Part shown: piece by piece, positions 46,501 to 60,049 of the stretch | How the letters are laid out: each line of letters starts with the position of its first letter | Numbering within the stretch: the stretch's first letter is position 1 | NCBI RefSeq assembly: GCF_026210795.1 | Contig: NC_089443.1 | Coordinates: 4,030,001-4,094,000, forward strand | Origin: Rhizophagus irregularis | Taxonomy: Eukaryota > Glomeromycota > Glomeromycetes > Glomerales > Glomeraceae | DNA: 64,000 nucleotides | Direction: 5' to 3' | The notes under the pieces: generated by a model | The model's input: only the letters and a program-made list of their open reading frames with translations | Told to the model about the DNA's origin: nothing | The model's database searches: none | Position numbers and translations under genes: made by a program

Positions 46501-49500
46501 AAAAAAGGAAATTAAAATTTCGGTCTTCTTTTTTTCATTCTTTTTTTCCCAAAAAAATTCTTATTCAAAAAAAAAAAAAAATCCATTCAAATCCTATTCA
46601 TATCCTATTCAAAAAAAAAAGAAAATCTTACTCAAAAAAAAATCCTATTTAAAACTGGTAAACAAAACAATACCTTCGACCAAAAAAAAAAATGGAGAAA
46701 AAAAAAAAAAAAATCCTTGTTCTAATATCAACCAGATCAACCATTCTTTTAAAACCGGTTAACAAAAAGTTAAATGAAAAACGAATCGGGTAACAACAAA
46801 AGAACCTGATTTTCTTATTTCTTTTTTTTTTTACAAGTACGAGAATGGTTAATAAAATATGCGTGGCTTATATTATTAATATGTATTATAAAAGGATAAA
46901 TCATTTGATTATTTTGTATAAACTACCATAATAGAAGGAACCCATTTAGTAAACACTATTAAGCCAATATGTTTACATGAATATTTCCTAAAATTTACTC
47001 ACAAAAAGAAATGAAATCTTTTTGTATCCCTTAAGTAGGTAAATTTTGATATAATATAACCTCCGAAAAAAAAAAAACCAATCGGATGGATGATCATTTA
47101 GTTTGACATAATAAATAAATAAATAAATAAAAAAAGATATAAAACTATAAAAATTTTCTTAGTTTAGATTATAAACTGAAACCGAAAAGCTCGGCCCTGT
47201 GTAACTGCCTACCTTTTTTTTTTTAAGGATGAAACGAGGGGGTAAATGTTTTTAGCTAATCGGGGTAATTATTTAAAACATCTTTGTAGGATCAACAGAC
47301 ATAACATATCTATAACCTAAGACATGTATAGAAAATGAATTGAGAAAAGAAAATTGGTTAAATCCATGTTTCCAAATATGGTATCAAAAAAATATAAAGT
47401 GTAAGAGAGAAAAAAAGAAAAAAAAAAGGTTTTGTTGTTACAGATCATACCGAGATAATCAGGAAAATTTGAGGATAATCTTTCACAAGCGTAAATCAGG
47501 TTCGTTTTAATTGGTCATTTGATATTAAAGTGGCTTTTTTTCTTTTAAACTATTTGTTAATCATTATTATATAACGCATAACTCCAAACTTACCAAAGCT
47601 TAAACAAATTTATACTCAAAACTTACCTCACGTTTTTTAAAACTTTTCTGTTAACGTAAACTTTATACCTCACTTTATACCTCAAAATACCTCATAAATA
47701 GAGTTTAATTACTTTTACTTTTAGGTTTTATTAAAAAGTTTACACGATACAATTGATTTAATTGATTAGACTCGCCCAATTTCCCAAATTACTCTAAAAG
47801 CACTAACCAATATCGGTAATATCATATAAACATGATAAGTATGTGAGAATTATTCGGTCAATTGCGAACAATGACAATGACCACAAAAAAAAAATTTTTT
47901 TTTTCTATCGCTGCAGAAATTGTTAATGATTTTTTACTTTGAAAAAAATTAATTAATATAAAATGTATGGTTAGTAGAAAGAATTTTTTTCTTCAATAAA
48001 ATGAACATTTATAGTTTAGCGTACTTAACGTATGTTCCATACTGATCAGGATTGTTTGAAACAAAAAGAAAATTCTTAAATTAAAAATAGAACTTTTTAA
48101 ATAAACAATTCGAAAAGGAAAGATGATTATAGGCTTTGTTTGTTTTTATTTTTAATTTTTTTTTTCGTTATTTAGCAGGGGAAAAAAAAAATTCGTCATG
48201 AATATAATAAAATACTTTTAGATTGTTTTATTAATTTCAGCCAAATCATTTTACAAATTCTTATATAATTAAATACAATATACTTATTGTTCATATTTCA
48301 TATATGGTGTAATTTAAAAGAGAAAGTTATTAGTTATGTTTGTTATACATAATTTAAATCATTGAAGTCACTTGATTTTATGTGGCGTTCTTTAAATGTA
48401 ATAAAATGTATTTGGTAGAATCATTATAAAGTTAGGAATAGGTAATAGGTTAATGATAGATATTAGCGTATGTATGGATAATGGATTTTTATAAGTAATT
48501 AATTAATATTTTAATCAGTTTCTTTAAAAAGTAATTTGATAGTAAATTAATAAATAAAAATTAATTAATCTTAATTAAAATATATATATTATGTTTCGAA
48601 AAATACATTATTAAAGGGTAGATATGTGGTTAACTAAAAAAATCGATAAACAATTAATTATTTAAAATTTGATTGGATACATAATTAAAGATTTTAATAT
48701 TTGTTATGCATGGGATCCTCAAGAAATCTGAGAAATCTTTAATTATCATACTTTTTTTTCTTTATACCCAAAAATATATATTATAATAATAATAAAATGT
48801 AAGATTTGTGATATTATTAAAGTTTAAAAAATTATTTTTTATAATAAAATATTAATAATCAATACATCAATGAAAAAATATGCTACATTTCTAACATTAT
48901 CTCCAAAGTAAATTTTGTTTATGTATACACAACAAAAAAAGTATATGGTACAGGGTAATAACATTGCATAAATTAGACATAATAATTACACAAAAAACAC
49001 AAAAAAAAAAAAATAAAAATTCTTTTATTTTACATATAAAGTTTTATCTGTTACTCACACGGGTTGAAACTCTTTCGGATAAGGATTACACTAATTACTA
49101 CTTTAGGTACAAAACATTTTTTTTTAAAAAAAAAAAGCTGCGGATGACTGTTAAACTTTTTTTCCGTTCAATTTTATCCTGTATGATCATCGTATAACAA
49201 AAATCAAGAGAGTACAAGTAAAAAAAAAAAAAAAAAAAAAAAGAGCACACATTCCAACACAGCCTTCACCTCGATTTGAATTTTCCTTATATTTAAAATT
49301 ATTTTAAGTTATTTTTTACAGGTAATCGCGAGATTTATCGAAATTAAAACTGGAGATATCCGAAAAAAATCAAAAATCAAAAAAAAATCAAAAAAATCAT
49401 TACCTTAATTAAATATAATTAAAAATAAGTATTCATTGTACATTGTACAAAAAAAAAATATTTATAATAACTTTTTCTTTGTTTAAAATATTTAAAATAA

Positions 49501-52500
49501 CGCTAAACAAGAAGTTTTAATAGAAAGGTGACACAAACAATACTTTTTTAATCATTTTTTACCGTTGATCGAAAATAATAATCGAAAATAAAAAAAAATC
49601 ATAGAAAATCGACCCCTTTAAAAGGAAACAATAATTGTATTCATATTTCATACTCGTATATTTTTATATCGTATTTTTAGAAATTCTAAAATAATAATTA
49701 ACTCTGCGTATAATTAATTGTAATACATCAAATTCCGATAAAAACGACGATAATAATAACTCCGAAATTATCCCGATTTACATACTTTTACAGTAATGAT
49801 ATGAACGAATATTTTTGTTTACGCGGATCTTGATAAGCGAAAAAAAAAATTATAATATATAAAATAATGTAAGAAAAAGTATGAATTCACAAAACGAATA
49901 TCTTTTAACACATGTACAAAATTAAAGTTGATGTCATAAATTCATATTAAACGGAAGTATCTTTATTCCGGAATTATTGAGATTAGGGTAAATTTGGTCA
50001 AAGTTGGACAAAAAATTAGGCAAAAATTAGTTAAAGTTTAAAAATAAAATTAGGATAATACTGTATTTTCATCACATCCATCACATTCATCAGATCAATC
50101 CTTACTTTATTTAGAAGTTCATAACAATTCTACAATGAAATGATGTACTCTGCTTTTTTCCCCGCCAAAAAAAAAATATATAATTTTAAAAAACTTGTTT
50201 AATTTCTTGATTTTTCAAAAAATAACCTATTTTTATCTATTAAAACACATTAAACACATTGGAATAACGTCGCCATAAGATTAGGTTAATACCAATTTGG
50301 GTTGGTTTATTGTTAGCATTGTATTGTTTTAATAATAAAATGATAATAAAATGTAATAGTAATTGTAATAGTAATTGTAATAGTAATAAAATGTAATAAT
50401 ATGAATAGTAATAATAAAAAAACGTAATCCTGTTTTAGGAAGTTGTCATCCAAAAATTTGGGTATTCTGACTTTCAAGAGTTTCAGAATTTCAAAAAAAA
50501 TTACTTTTTACGTCATCAACAAACATTTAATAATCAAAAACCTGTTTATTTTGTTTATAACGAAATTTTTTTTATTGGTTGTAGAGATTTGAATGTACAT
50601 AAAATTCGCGGACATCCCCATTTAATCATATCAATAATATCAATAATACCATTTTAATAACAGATAGCATTTTAATTATATTTTTTGTTTTGGATAGCAT
50701 GATAGCATGATAGCATGAATATTGAATAGCATGAATTGAGAAAAGTAATAAAAAGTATAAAAAGTAAATTATTATTATTATTATTATAATAATGTACATT
50801 ATGTATGTATGTATGTATGTATGTATGCTATGTACGTTTTGAACGAAACAGTCGAAACACAATAAAGAATAAATATAAAAAGAGGAAATAATTTTAATAA
50901 AATCAAATTAGCCAAGTAAGCCAACTTTCCAAAAAATAAAAAAAGATGACAAATTTTTATTTCCAAAGTCGAGTAACAAAGAAAACAGTAATTCTCGTGA
51001 AATATATATATAATATATAAATATATAATAAATATATATACATTTTTATTTATTTTTTGTGTAAATATTTATAACTTTTTTATTTTTTACCCAATTTTAA
51101 AAAAAAAAATTTGAAACATGTTCAAAGTTTTCCATTAAAACATGAATAAATGTCGTGATAATGTCGTGATAATGTATTATTTATTTTAATGCATTTTTAT
51201 TGTTAAACGAAAATAAATGAATGCAACGGAAAAATTATCATCATACTAATTAATGTCATGTATTCAAAAAACTTAACCTAGTAACTTTTATTGAATCATA
51301 CATTGTTTCCTTCTCAAGTTTACACCATTAATTAATGCATTGTCATACAAATTAGGAAATTTATTCAATTTAATAAGATTAAGCGAATGTATTATGAAAG
51401 GGGTTAAAATTTTTAATTACTGTGTAATCTGTTTACTAAATATTAAAAAAACTCCTTACATTTTTTATTGTACAAATATTACAAATATTATAATAAAATT
51501 TTTCTTTTACATTTTTATTCGATAACAAAATTTTGGACTCTTTTTTAAATTTTGGATTCCGGTTTAATGTAAAAAAAAAAAAAAAAAAAAATAAATACAG
51601 TACATACATACATATATAAATATATATATAAATATAAATATTATTATGTTATTATACATAATATTTTTTTTAACCATATTTTACAATTATTTCAAACAAA
51701 ATAAAATCATATATATATAATAACCGAAAAAAAAAATAAAAAATAAAAAAAACTGAAAAAAAAAAAATATATATTTTTTTTAGGGCAAAGTCGGGAAAGT
51801 CGGAAAAACCGGTAAACTCCGATGAAACTAGACTGATTTTTTCAGTTCCTTTTCATTATTTAATAATTTGAGTTTTAAATATCCGAAAATTATATAAAAT
51901 TACTATATTGGAAAGACAATTAAATAATGTAAAGGAGTAAAGAGGCTTATTTTTAACACATGATAACGATCCTAATGTTACATTATTACATACCATAAAA
52001 AAATAAATTGGCAACATATCAAATATTATCAATATTAAATATTATAACAACAAAAATGCATTGAACATCATCATTGTTTTTCAAATAAATACATCAAAAA
52101 ATTACCTACAATTTAGGGAGTGAATACCTAAAAATTACCAAATTTAACGTATTCCCCTTCCCCTGGGAACTGGGATTATCACGATGACGTACATTATACG
52201 ATATAAAAGATTATCAAAAGTAAGCTTGCGTGTAAGGTAAGATGCATTACGCATGTCATACATTTTATTTTTACACACTGTGCTTACTTTTCGTACAGAA
52301 CAGTAACAGTTACTTTTTAGCATGGCAAAAAAGTTATTTATTGTCATTTTCCTTTTTAGCATAAAACTTACAGGCTATTTAAGTTTTTTTAACGTATAAA
52401 TCTAACTATAAAAGGAAAATGGGAGGTAGGATACATGATATATCCGAAATCTTTTGATATCTTTAGAACGGTAAAAATAATTTTTATTTAATAAAGTAAA

Positions 52501-53972
52501 GTAAATAGGTATCATAAAAGTACATAACAATCATTGATATTGTAAATAAATATTTTGATTATGATATGATGTGAATGGTAACATTTCCCTTTTAATACTG
52601 CGGTTAATTCATTTACCTTTAAAGTTGTACGTATGTGTAATCTAATCTGTAATTGGTGTAAAAAAATCTAAATTTAGAAAATAAATAATATAATAAATAA
52701 ATATATATATATATATATATATATAGGTTATTTGTTATTAATAATAATATTTTATATTATAAATTATAATAAATATTATTAGTTAGTTTTTGATGTACTA
52801 ATATGACATCAATACATCAATTTTCAAGATTCGTACTAATACTTGTTAATATTAGTAACTTTTTGGATTGGAAGATCTTTTTTTTTTTATTCATAAAAAA
52901 AAATTCATACATTTACGTTTATTTTGAACTAATCAAGTAAAACTTTTATAGTCATTATAACATTTGTTATATTTATTAAAATCTATTTTTATTATTTTCA
53001 TGTAATAATTATAATCGGGGAGATTTCCAATAAATGATAAACTCATTATATAATTATTAAATTTTAAAGTTTTACAAATATCCATATTAGTATTAGTATT
53101 CAATAACTAAGATTCAATTAATACCGAGTAAAAAAAAAAAAATTTTTTTTTTTATTTGAACATTTTTACATTTTACATTTACATTTTACATTTTTACATT
53201 TTACATTTTCTCTCAGTCAATTTATTCATACCCGTGCGTAATATATATATAAGTATATTGAGTATAAATAGTATAAATAGTTTGTTTATATATAAATACA
53301 TGTATATTTTTTGATATAACTTCCCAAACTAAGAATAGTTCTTTTTGTTTGAATAAAAAAAAAATAATTGTAGTTATTATCTAAGTTTTTTTTTTTTATT
53401 TATTTATTTATTTATTTATCTTTATTATATAATTTAAACGAAATATTTTTTTTATATTCATATATATATATTTTTTTTTTTACTTATTTCCGGTTTCTGT
53501 TAACACCATTTTTTTTTTTTCTTTCTTTCTCGTTATTTTAGAAAACAAAAATATATCATACATAACATACATAATATTCTTTTTTTATAAGTTCCATTAT
53601 AAAAAATTTATGTTTTATTTAAAAACGATAATTTATTTTTTTTTAAAGTAAAAAAAAAAAAAAAATCTATTCCAAAATTTTTCCGTACTTTCTTCTTCCC
53701 GTATTTCCTTTCAATTTTTTTTTTTTTTTTACCCAAAAAAAAAATCCCAAAATTAAAAAAAGAAATTATTATGATATTTTAACCGGTTCCAAAAAAAAAA
53801 AAAAAAAAATCCTTTTCATGTATTAATAATAATAATAAGATTCAATCAAAAAAAAAAAAAAACAAAAAAAAAATCGAATTTTTTTTTTTTTTAAAAAACC
53901 GTAAAGAAAAAATTTTATAATCTTTAATAATATAATAATAAAAAAAAAATTAGGAAAAAAAAAAAGAAAATT
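43570..53972. other. 10.4-kb gene-free stretch, extremely AT-rich
   Basis: No splice-joined coding series, tRNA or transposon termini were recognised on either strand. Features seen: about five copies of a 45-60-bp repeat containing TTCTTTTATGACAAG and AGTTATAATGAGA (45231-45470); TACAACATAATGAACATA repeats (46000-46100); a TTA/TAA run and GTAT repeats (50766-50830); TA runs near 51000-51040, 51610-51640 and 52700-52725; many A or T runs of 10-20. Part of it may be the 5' regulatory region of the membrane-protein gene. Confidence 0.6.
45231..45470. repeat. Imperfect tandem repeat, about five units of 45-60 bp
   Basis: Units share TTCTTTTATGACAAG or TTCTTTATGACAAGC, then AGTTATAATGAGACTTAATT, with TTTAAAAATG between some of them. 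Spacing varies because TTTAATTAATT is present or absent. Confidence 0.8.
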
Positions 53973-56900
53973 ATGAACATAAAACTACATTTTTTATTCA
54001 TCTTACTCTTCATATCGTGTTTTATACCAAAACTAATATTATCATTAAATACAAACATAATATCAATAACTGATACGACCTCATTAAACGAAAGAGTGAT
54101 TCAATCAAAGATTTATTCGGATAATACTATATTATTAAGATTGATCAATGTAACGACAACTGGATGTTCGGAGAATCAGGTTTTTTTAAGAATAATTAAT
54201 CCGGATGGAACATTCAATAATAATGTAGTGATTAGAGATGATAGAATACTTAATGATAATTTTTGTATACCATCAACAAATCATTTTGTTGAAGGTGGTA
54301 TACCTTTAGATGGTATAAGAATTTATGCTTTACAACAAAAATTAATTTTATTAACATATTTTTGTAAATTAGAACAAGGATCAAATGTTGCGGGATTATG
54401 TGGAATGATAATTAATTGGAATAATACTATTCAAGATCAATTCGATTTTGAACATTCTTGTACAGATTCTTCTATTGTAATACAAAATATTATTAATAAT
54501 AATGGTGATGGAGAATTTTTATTGGCGTGTTATTTAAATGATTTTAATCAAGGATTAATAATAAATTGGTCTAGATATACTGTTGATAGTAAAAATGGAA
54601 CAATAAATATAAAAGATCATGGTACAATAAATAATATAAATACTTCTTCACAAAATTTTAGAAATTTATTTCCAACTGAAGATGGAGGTTACGGTATTTT
54701 AACTTATAATTCTGATAAATTAGCCATATTCCTTTATTTAATACCTCCTTTACCTCCATTATTTCATTCTTCTTCTTCTTCTTCTTTCACTAAAATTAGA
54801 GGTCCTTTTCAATTATATAAACCAACTCAAAGTTTTACTACTTTAAATATTTTAAATATTCTTAAATGTGGAATCTCTTTTGTGGAATTTGGTTATAATT
54901 GTTTAATTTATCTTAATGATTTTAATATCCTTGTTAATATTGATTTCTTAGATTCTGGAAGTATTATATCCACTAATGAATTTATAATATTTAATCCTAC
55001 TTCTCTTCCTACTGTTAATATTATTAATGTTGATTCTTTATATTATGGTGGTTATATAATATTAATTCAAAATCCTGATAATAATAATAATGTTTTGGGT
55101 TTAATTTATAGTAATAATGGTGTTTTATTTACTGATCCTGGTGGTAATAATTGGCAAATGCCTATTACAACTAATGATGGTATTAGTTTATCTTATACTG
55201 GTAATTTGGGTGTATTTACTGATAATATTATTTGGTCTATAGCTAATACTATACAAGGTTTAAAATTAATTACGAATGATTTATTATCAAATTATTCTTC
55301 TATTATTAATGGTAATTCAAAAAATAATTTATTGATCTTTGGAAATTCTTTTATTGATTCTGTTAATCCTATAATTGGTAGTATGATTAATACTACTCCT
55401 GGTCCTATTAATATATCAATCACTTTTTCAAATTTAATTGAATTATCAAATGGTAATATTAGTATTTGGCAAACTTCTAATAGTGGTGATCATAATCAAG
55501 ATATTTTAAGACAATCTTTTTCTGGTGATCAATTACAATACGTTAGTATAGATAATGAAAATAGAACTGTTACTATATCAGTATTTGAATCTACTTTTAA
55601 TATGCCTGGTCAACAATATTATGTTAAAGTTGATAATGGTTTCGTAAAAGATTTACGTACTGGTCAAGATTTACTTGGTATAAGAGAAAATCGTTGGAAT
55701 TTTAATACAAGTAAGTAAACCGCAGTAAAAAAAATTTTTTTTTTTTCGTTCGTTGTGTGGCGTAGTAATTTCTTTTAATTTTTTTTTTAATTTATTGTGT
55801 TAGGTATAACCACTCAAGATATAAGTACAGGATCTTCTAGTTCTATAGTTCGATTAACACCTGAAGGAACAAAATATTTTAATTCTTTATCAAATTCAAA
55901 AAAGGAACAATTTTCAAAAGAAATGAGTGAAGAATTATCAAAAATTATACCAGTAGATCCAATAAGATTATCTACTTCGAAACATTTTCAATTTGATCCA
56001 AATACTGAATCAGATCAATTATTATTTCGTATGGATGTTAAAGGTCCAAATAATGAATTAATAGGTGTTGATAGTAGTATAAATAGTGAAAGGATTGCAA
56101 GAGATTTAAATATATTAATTAGAAATAAAGATTTTACAGGTATTAGTAAAGGTGATTGTTCTAGTATGTTGGATAGTACATTTGGTGGTATATCAACTCG
56201 TAAGTATTAAAAAAGATTATTTATTTTTAACGTGAAAAGATTTATTAACACGCGTTTAAAATTTTTTTATATAGCTGATTTATGGGATAGATATCGATTT
56301 ATATTAATAGGAGTGGGTGTTGGTTTGGCTATATTAATTTTATTATTCTACTTGGCGAATAAATCCGAAAAAGTACGTTAAAATTTTTATTATTTTTTAT
56401 AACAATATTTATTAGGATTATATTCTAATAATTTATATTTTAATTTTTTTTTAGGGACGTAATTACGTTGTATTTATGTTTACAATAATATTGGTTGATT
56501 TTGGATTAGATATAGCATTTATAATAGTACATGGTCATGATTTAAAAGGATTATATCCCGCAACGTACGTTGATTTCGTAATTCAAAATTATCAAAAAAG
56601 TGTTACAAGTAATTAACATTAACCAAAATTTTTATTTTTTCTCTTTTCTTAATTTAGTGTCGTAATATTATCATTCCCAATACTGATAAATTTAATAGCT
56701 ACCTTTATGATTGTAACCAGAGAATTAAAAGAAATCAAACCACCAGAAAATAATAATAATAATAGAACAGTTCAAGGATCACCACCAGAGAAAGATAAGA
56801 ATTTTGAATTTAGAGAATGGTGGAAAAATCATGCAAAAACTGCATTATTTTTTGTTTTATTTTCAAGTATTGATATTGAAGGATTAAATATATTAAGTTC

Positions 56901-57775
56901 GGGATATTCTGGTTATAAACGTTTTGATGCTCCTATATCAGATGAATCTGCTAAAATAATTTTAATCATTAATGGTGTTGTTAAATTTCTTGAAGATATT
57001 CCTCAATTTATAATATATGTAAGTATTGATATATTTGATATATTTGATATATGAATAATTAATTTATTCAAGATTTATGAATAATTTATTCAATTTATGA
57101 AATAATTTATTCAAAATTTTTGATAATTTATTCAAGATTTTTTTTAAAAAATTCTAATTATTCTAATTATTCTAATTATTCTAATTCTTCATCATAGGTT
57201 ATATATCTTGTTTATACCGTAATACCAGCGATAATACCAATAATAGCCATATCAACTTGTAGTGTTGTGATAGTTTTAAAATCAACAGCTATATTGGGTT
57301 ATGGAATATTTTGTCCACCTCCAAGATCATATTATAGGGTACAAAAGATTAAAAAGGATAAAGAGTTGGAAGATTTATCAAAAAATGGAAAATATGAACC
57401 ACGTCCACAACATCCAACACCGCCACCTTCACCTTTTATTACAAGTAAACGACCTACTTCCGTTAACGGTTCTTTATCACATGATGTTATTAAAAAAACA
57501 ATGTTTGGAAGAGATGATATTGATATTGAATTTCAAGAAATTCCCATTAAACATCCTATTGTTATAGAACCTGAAGGTGGAAGGCCTGAAGCAACAACTA
57601 GATTATCAGAAATTGGTATTGTCGGATCTATTGGTGAATATCCTATAATAAGTGATAATTCAGGACAAAATCAAGAAGAGATGGAAGTAATAGATTCTGG
57701 CGTAGCCGGTGGTGAAGGTTCTTCAAGTGGTTATCAAACAAGGATGTTTGAACAATTTGGTATAGATATACCATC

Positions 57776-57814
<39 letters not shown>

Positions 57815-58001
57815 ACAACAACAACAACAACAAGAACCTCCTTCTCCTCAATCTACTTCTTCAATAAGGAGTATTGTTAGTGGTGCTGTTAGAAGTATTA
57901 GTGGTAGTATTGGTCGTGGTAGTAGAAGAAAAGGTAGCCAGGGAAGCAAAAAGGGTAAAGGAAGAGACGATGATGATCAAGAAAGAAAGGATGATAGTTA
58001 A
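53973..58001 (+). CDS. Large multi-pass membrane protein with signal peptide and long ectodomain, six exons, 1168 aa
   Basis: Exons 53973-55710, 55804-56199, 56275-56372, 56455-56564, 56658-57018 and 57198-58001 sum to 3507 nt in one frame. The protein starts with a signal peptide (FLFILLFISCFIPKLILSL). An ectodomain of about 690 residues follows, with many N-x-S/T sites. Its part GPINISITFSNLIELSNGNI to QQYYVKVDNGFVKDLRTGQ looks like a bacterial-Ig/SbsA-type fold. A stretch EGTKYFNSLSNSKKEQFSKE to RLSTSKHFQFDPN follows. Membrane spans: ILIGVGVGLAILILLFYLA, VFMFTIILVDFGLDIAFIIV, VILSFPILINLIATFMIV, ALFFVLFSSIDIEGLNIL, IILIINGVVKFL, and a long one around IPAIIPIIAISTCSVVIVL. The cytoplasmic tail is Pro/Ser-rich with a glutamine run (57777-57834, CAG then CAA codons) and a basic GRGSRRKGSQGSKKGKG end. 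I recognise no named family; a surface sensor or adhesion protein is a guess. Confidence 0.85.
57777..57834 (+). repeat. Polyglutamine-coding CAG/CAA microsatellite
   Basis: A pure run of glutamine codons within the last exon of the membrane protein: CAG/CAA alternating at the 5' side and only CAA at the 3' side. CAA interruptions usually slow slippage. It lies in the predicted cytoplasmic tail. Confidence 0.9.
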
Positions 58002-60049
58002 AAATAAACGAACTTTTTAGTAGAGTACATAGTTTAATTTATTTAGATTTTTAGTTTAATATATAAAGATATGCATACAAGTATACATCACTTTTATAAA
58101 AAAAAAACACAAAATCATCCTTTTTTTTTTAAGTTTATATGGGTTTTAATAATATGTTTTAGTTATATAGTAATTATGGTTTTATGGTATATACAGTATA
58201 TATATATATATATTTACACAAAAAAAAAATCTACTCTTTTTTTTTTCTTTTCTTTTAAATTTGTTTATTAAAAAAAAAAATTTTTTTCTTTGTTTTTTTT
58301 TTTGTATTTTTACATCAATTATTCCATTTTTCTTTTTTTTTTAATCCCTTTTTTTTAAATTTTTTTTTATTTTTTTTTCTTTGTATCTAATTTTTTTCCT
58401 TTTTTATCTCTTTTATCTCTCTATCTGTGTACTTTTATATGTCTTTAAAAAATCATTAATTCTTTTTTTTTTTTTAAAAAAAAAAATGTATATATTTATT
58501 AAAAAAAAAAAGAAGAAAAAAAAAAAAGGAAAAAGAGCATTTTATACAAAAAAAAACTCTTACCTTTAATTTAAACCAAGAAATCATGAATTCGTAATAT
58601 TTTTTTTTTTCATTATTATTTTTTTTAAAAAAAATAATTAGTAATAACAAAAAAAAATAATTAGTAAATAACGTAAATTAATAACGATCCATAACGATCC
58701 ATAACGATCCATAACGATTATAACGATTATAACGATTATAACGATTATAACGATTAAAAAAAAAATGAAAAAATGATTTAGATTTTATCATTTTATCCGA
58801 TTTGAAAAAAAAAAACTAAATTACTTTTAAACTTAAACTCGAAACTTTTTTTTGTAAAAACTTGAAACTTGTAAAAACTCGAAACTTTTTTGAAAAAGGG
58901 ATAAATTGTGGATAGATCGAATAAATTATGAATAGATTATGGATAGATCGTATTAAATTATCTGTTATGGATTAGACCATATAAGATTATGGAATAGATT
59001 ACGGATAAATTGTATAGATTGTACATAATTGTAAATTAATTTCTCATTAGAATTAATATTAATTAATATTAATTAATATTAAGGTTATTATTATACTCGG
59101 GGTCGAGCCATTCGTGAAGAATATAATTGAAAGGCTGGTAAAAGTAAATTTTATTATTAAGCACGGAAAAAGATTGTAAAAAGTTGATTATTGATTGTAT
59201 AATTAATTATAATTGTTTATTTTATTATTCTAATTGTTCTAAATTTAATTTATATTGTATTCTTTTTTTTTAAAAAAAAAATAAATTTTAAATTAAAAAA
59301 GATTATGATATACGATACACGAAAAAAAAAACGCTTTAATTTATATTGTATTCTTTTTTTTTAAAAAAAAATAATTTTAAATTAAAAAAGATTATGATAT
59401 ATACGATACAAAAAACAAAAGCTATAATTTTTTTCATTAGTCATAATTAATCTTGTTATTATTTATCGTGATTCCTTTTTCCTTGACCTTTTTTCGAATA
59501 ATATTTTGATCACAAAAAAAAAAAAAGATCGCTCTCTCATTGAAGAGCTTTCAATTAATCACAAATTCACAAATATAAACAAATAATTCTTCATTAACTG
59601 TTTAAGCAATGTCAATTTTGAGTACAAAAGAACAAAAAGATGATTATAATGAATGATTATAATGAATGATTATAATGATTAATTAATATTGATCATTTCA
59701 TTATAAAAATAAAACTTTGTATTACGAGAATACAATTTTCCTTTTTATTATAACTTTTTATCTGACAAAAAAAAGTTGATTATATCAATGAATTCAATGA
59801 ATACAATGAACGGATTATTTGAAAAATAAAATTTTGTTCAAAAAAAGAAAAACTTTCATTTTTATTCTTTATTCGTACCTTTATTATACAACTTATACAA
59901 CTTATTTATCAATGTTAATTATTTCCTTTTTTTAATTAAACGGGATCTGAAAAAACCCTGTAAACCATAGAACTGATCAACTGATGGACTTATATTCGGC
60001 CCGTTCGCGGTAGATCATATAATGATATATAATGATTATGATGATTTAA
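58002..60049. other. Non-coding with low-complexity runs and short tandem repeats
   Basis: Contains 58681-58756 (ATAACGATCC three times, then ATAACGATT-type 9-mers five times). A roughly 90-bp duplication lies at about 59243-59410 (TTTAATTTATATTGTATTC, then TAAATTAAAAAAGATTATGA). TTTT/AAAA runs are common. No gene was supported. Confidence 0.6.

Noticed and set aside
50626-50862. 78-codon minus-strand frame
   Set aside because: Built from microsatellites (GTAT and TTA runs).
43570-53972. tRNA or rRNA genes in the gene desert
   Set aside because: No cloverleaf-type B-box (GGTTCGAATCC-like) or conserved rRNA wording was seen by eye; a covariance search would be needed to be sure.
58071-58569. 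Two frames downstream of the membrane protein
   Set aside because: Phe/Lys-rich products from T and A runs; no conserved feature.
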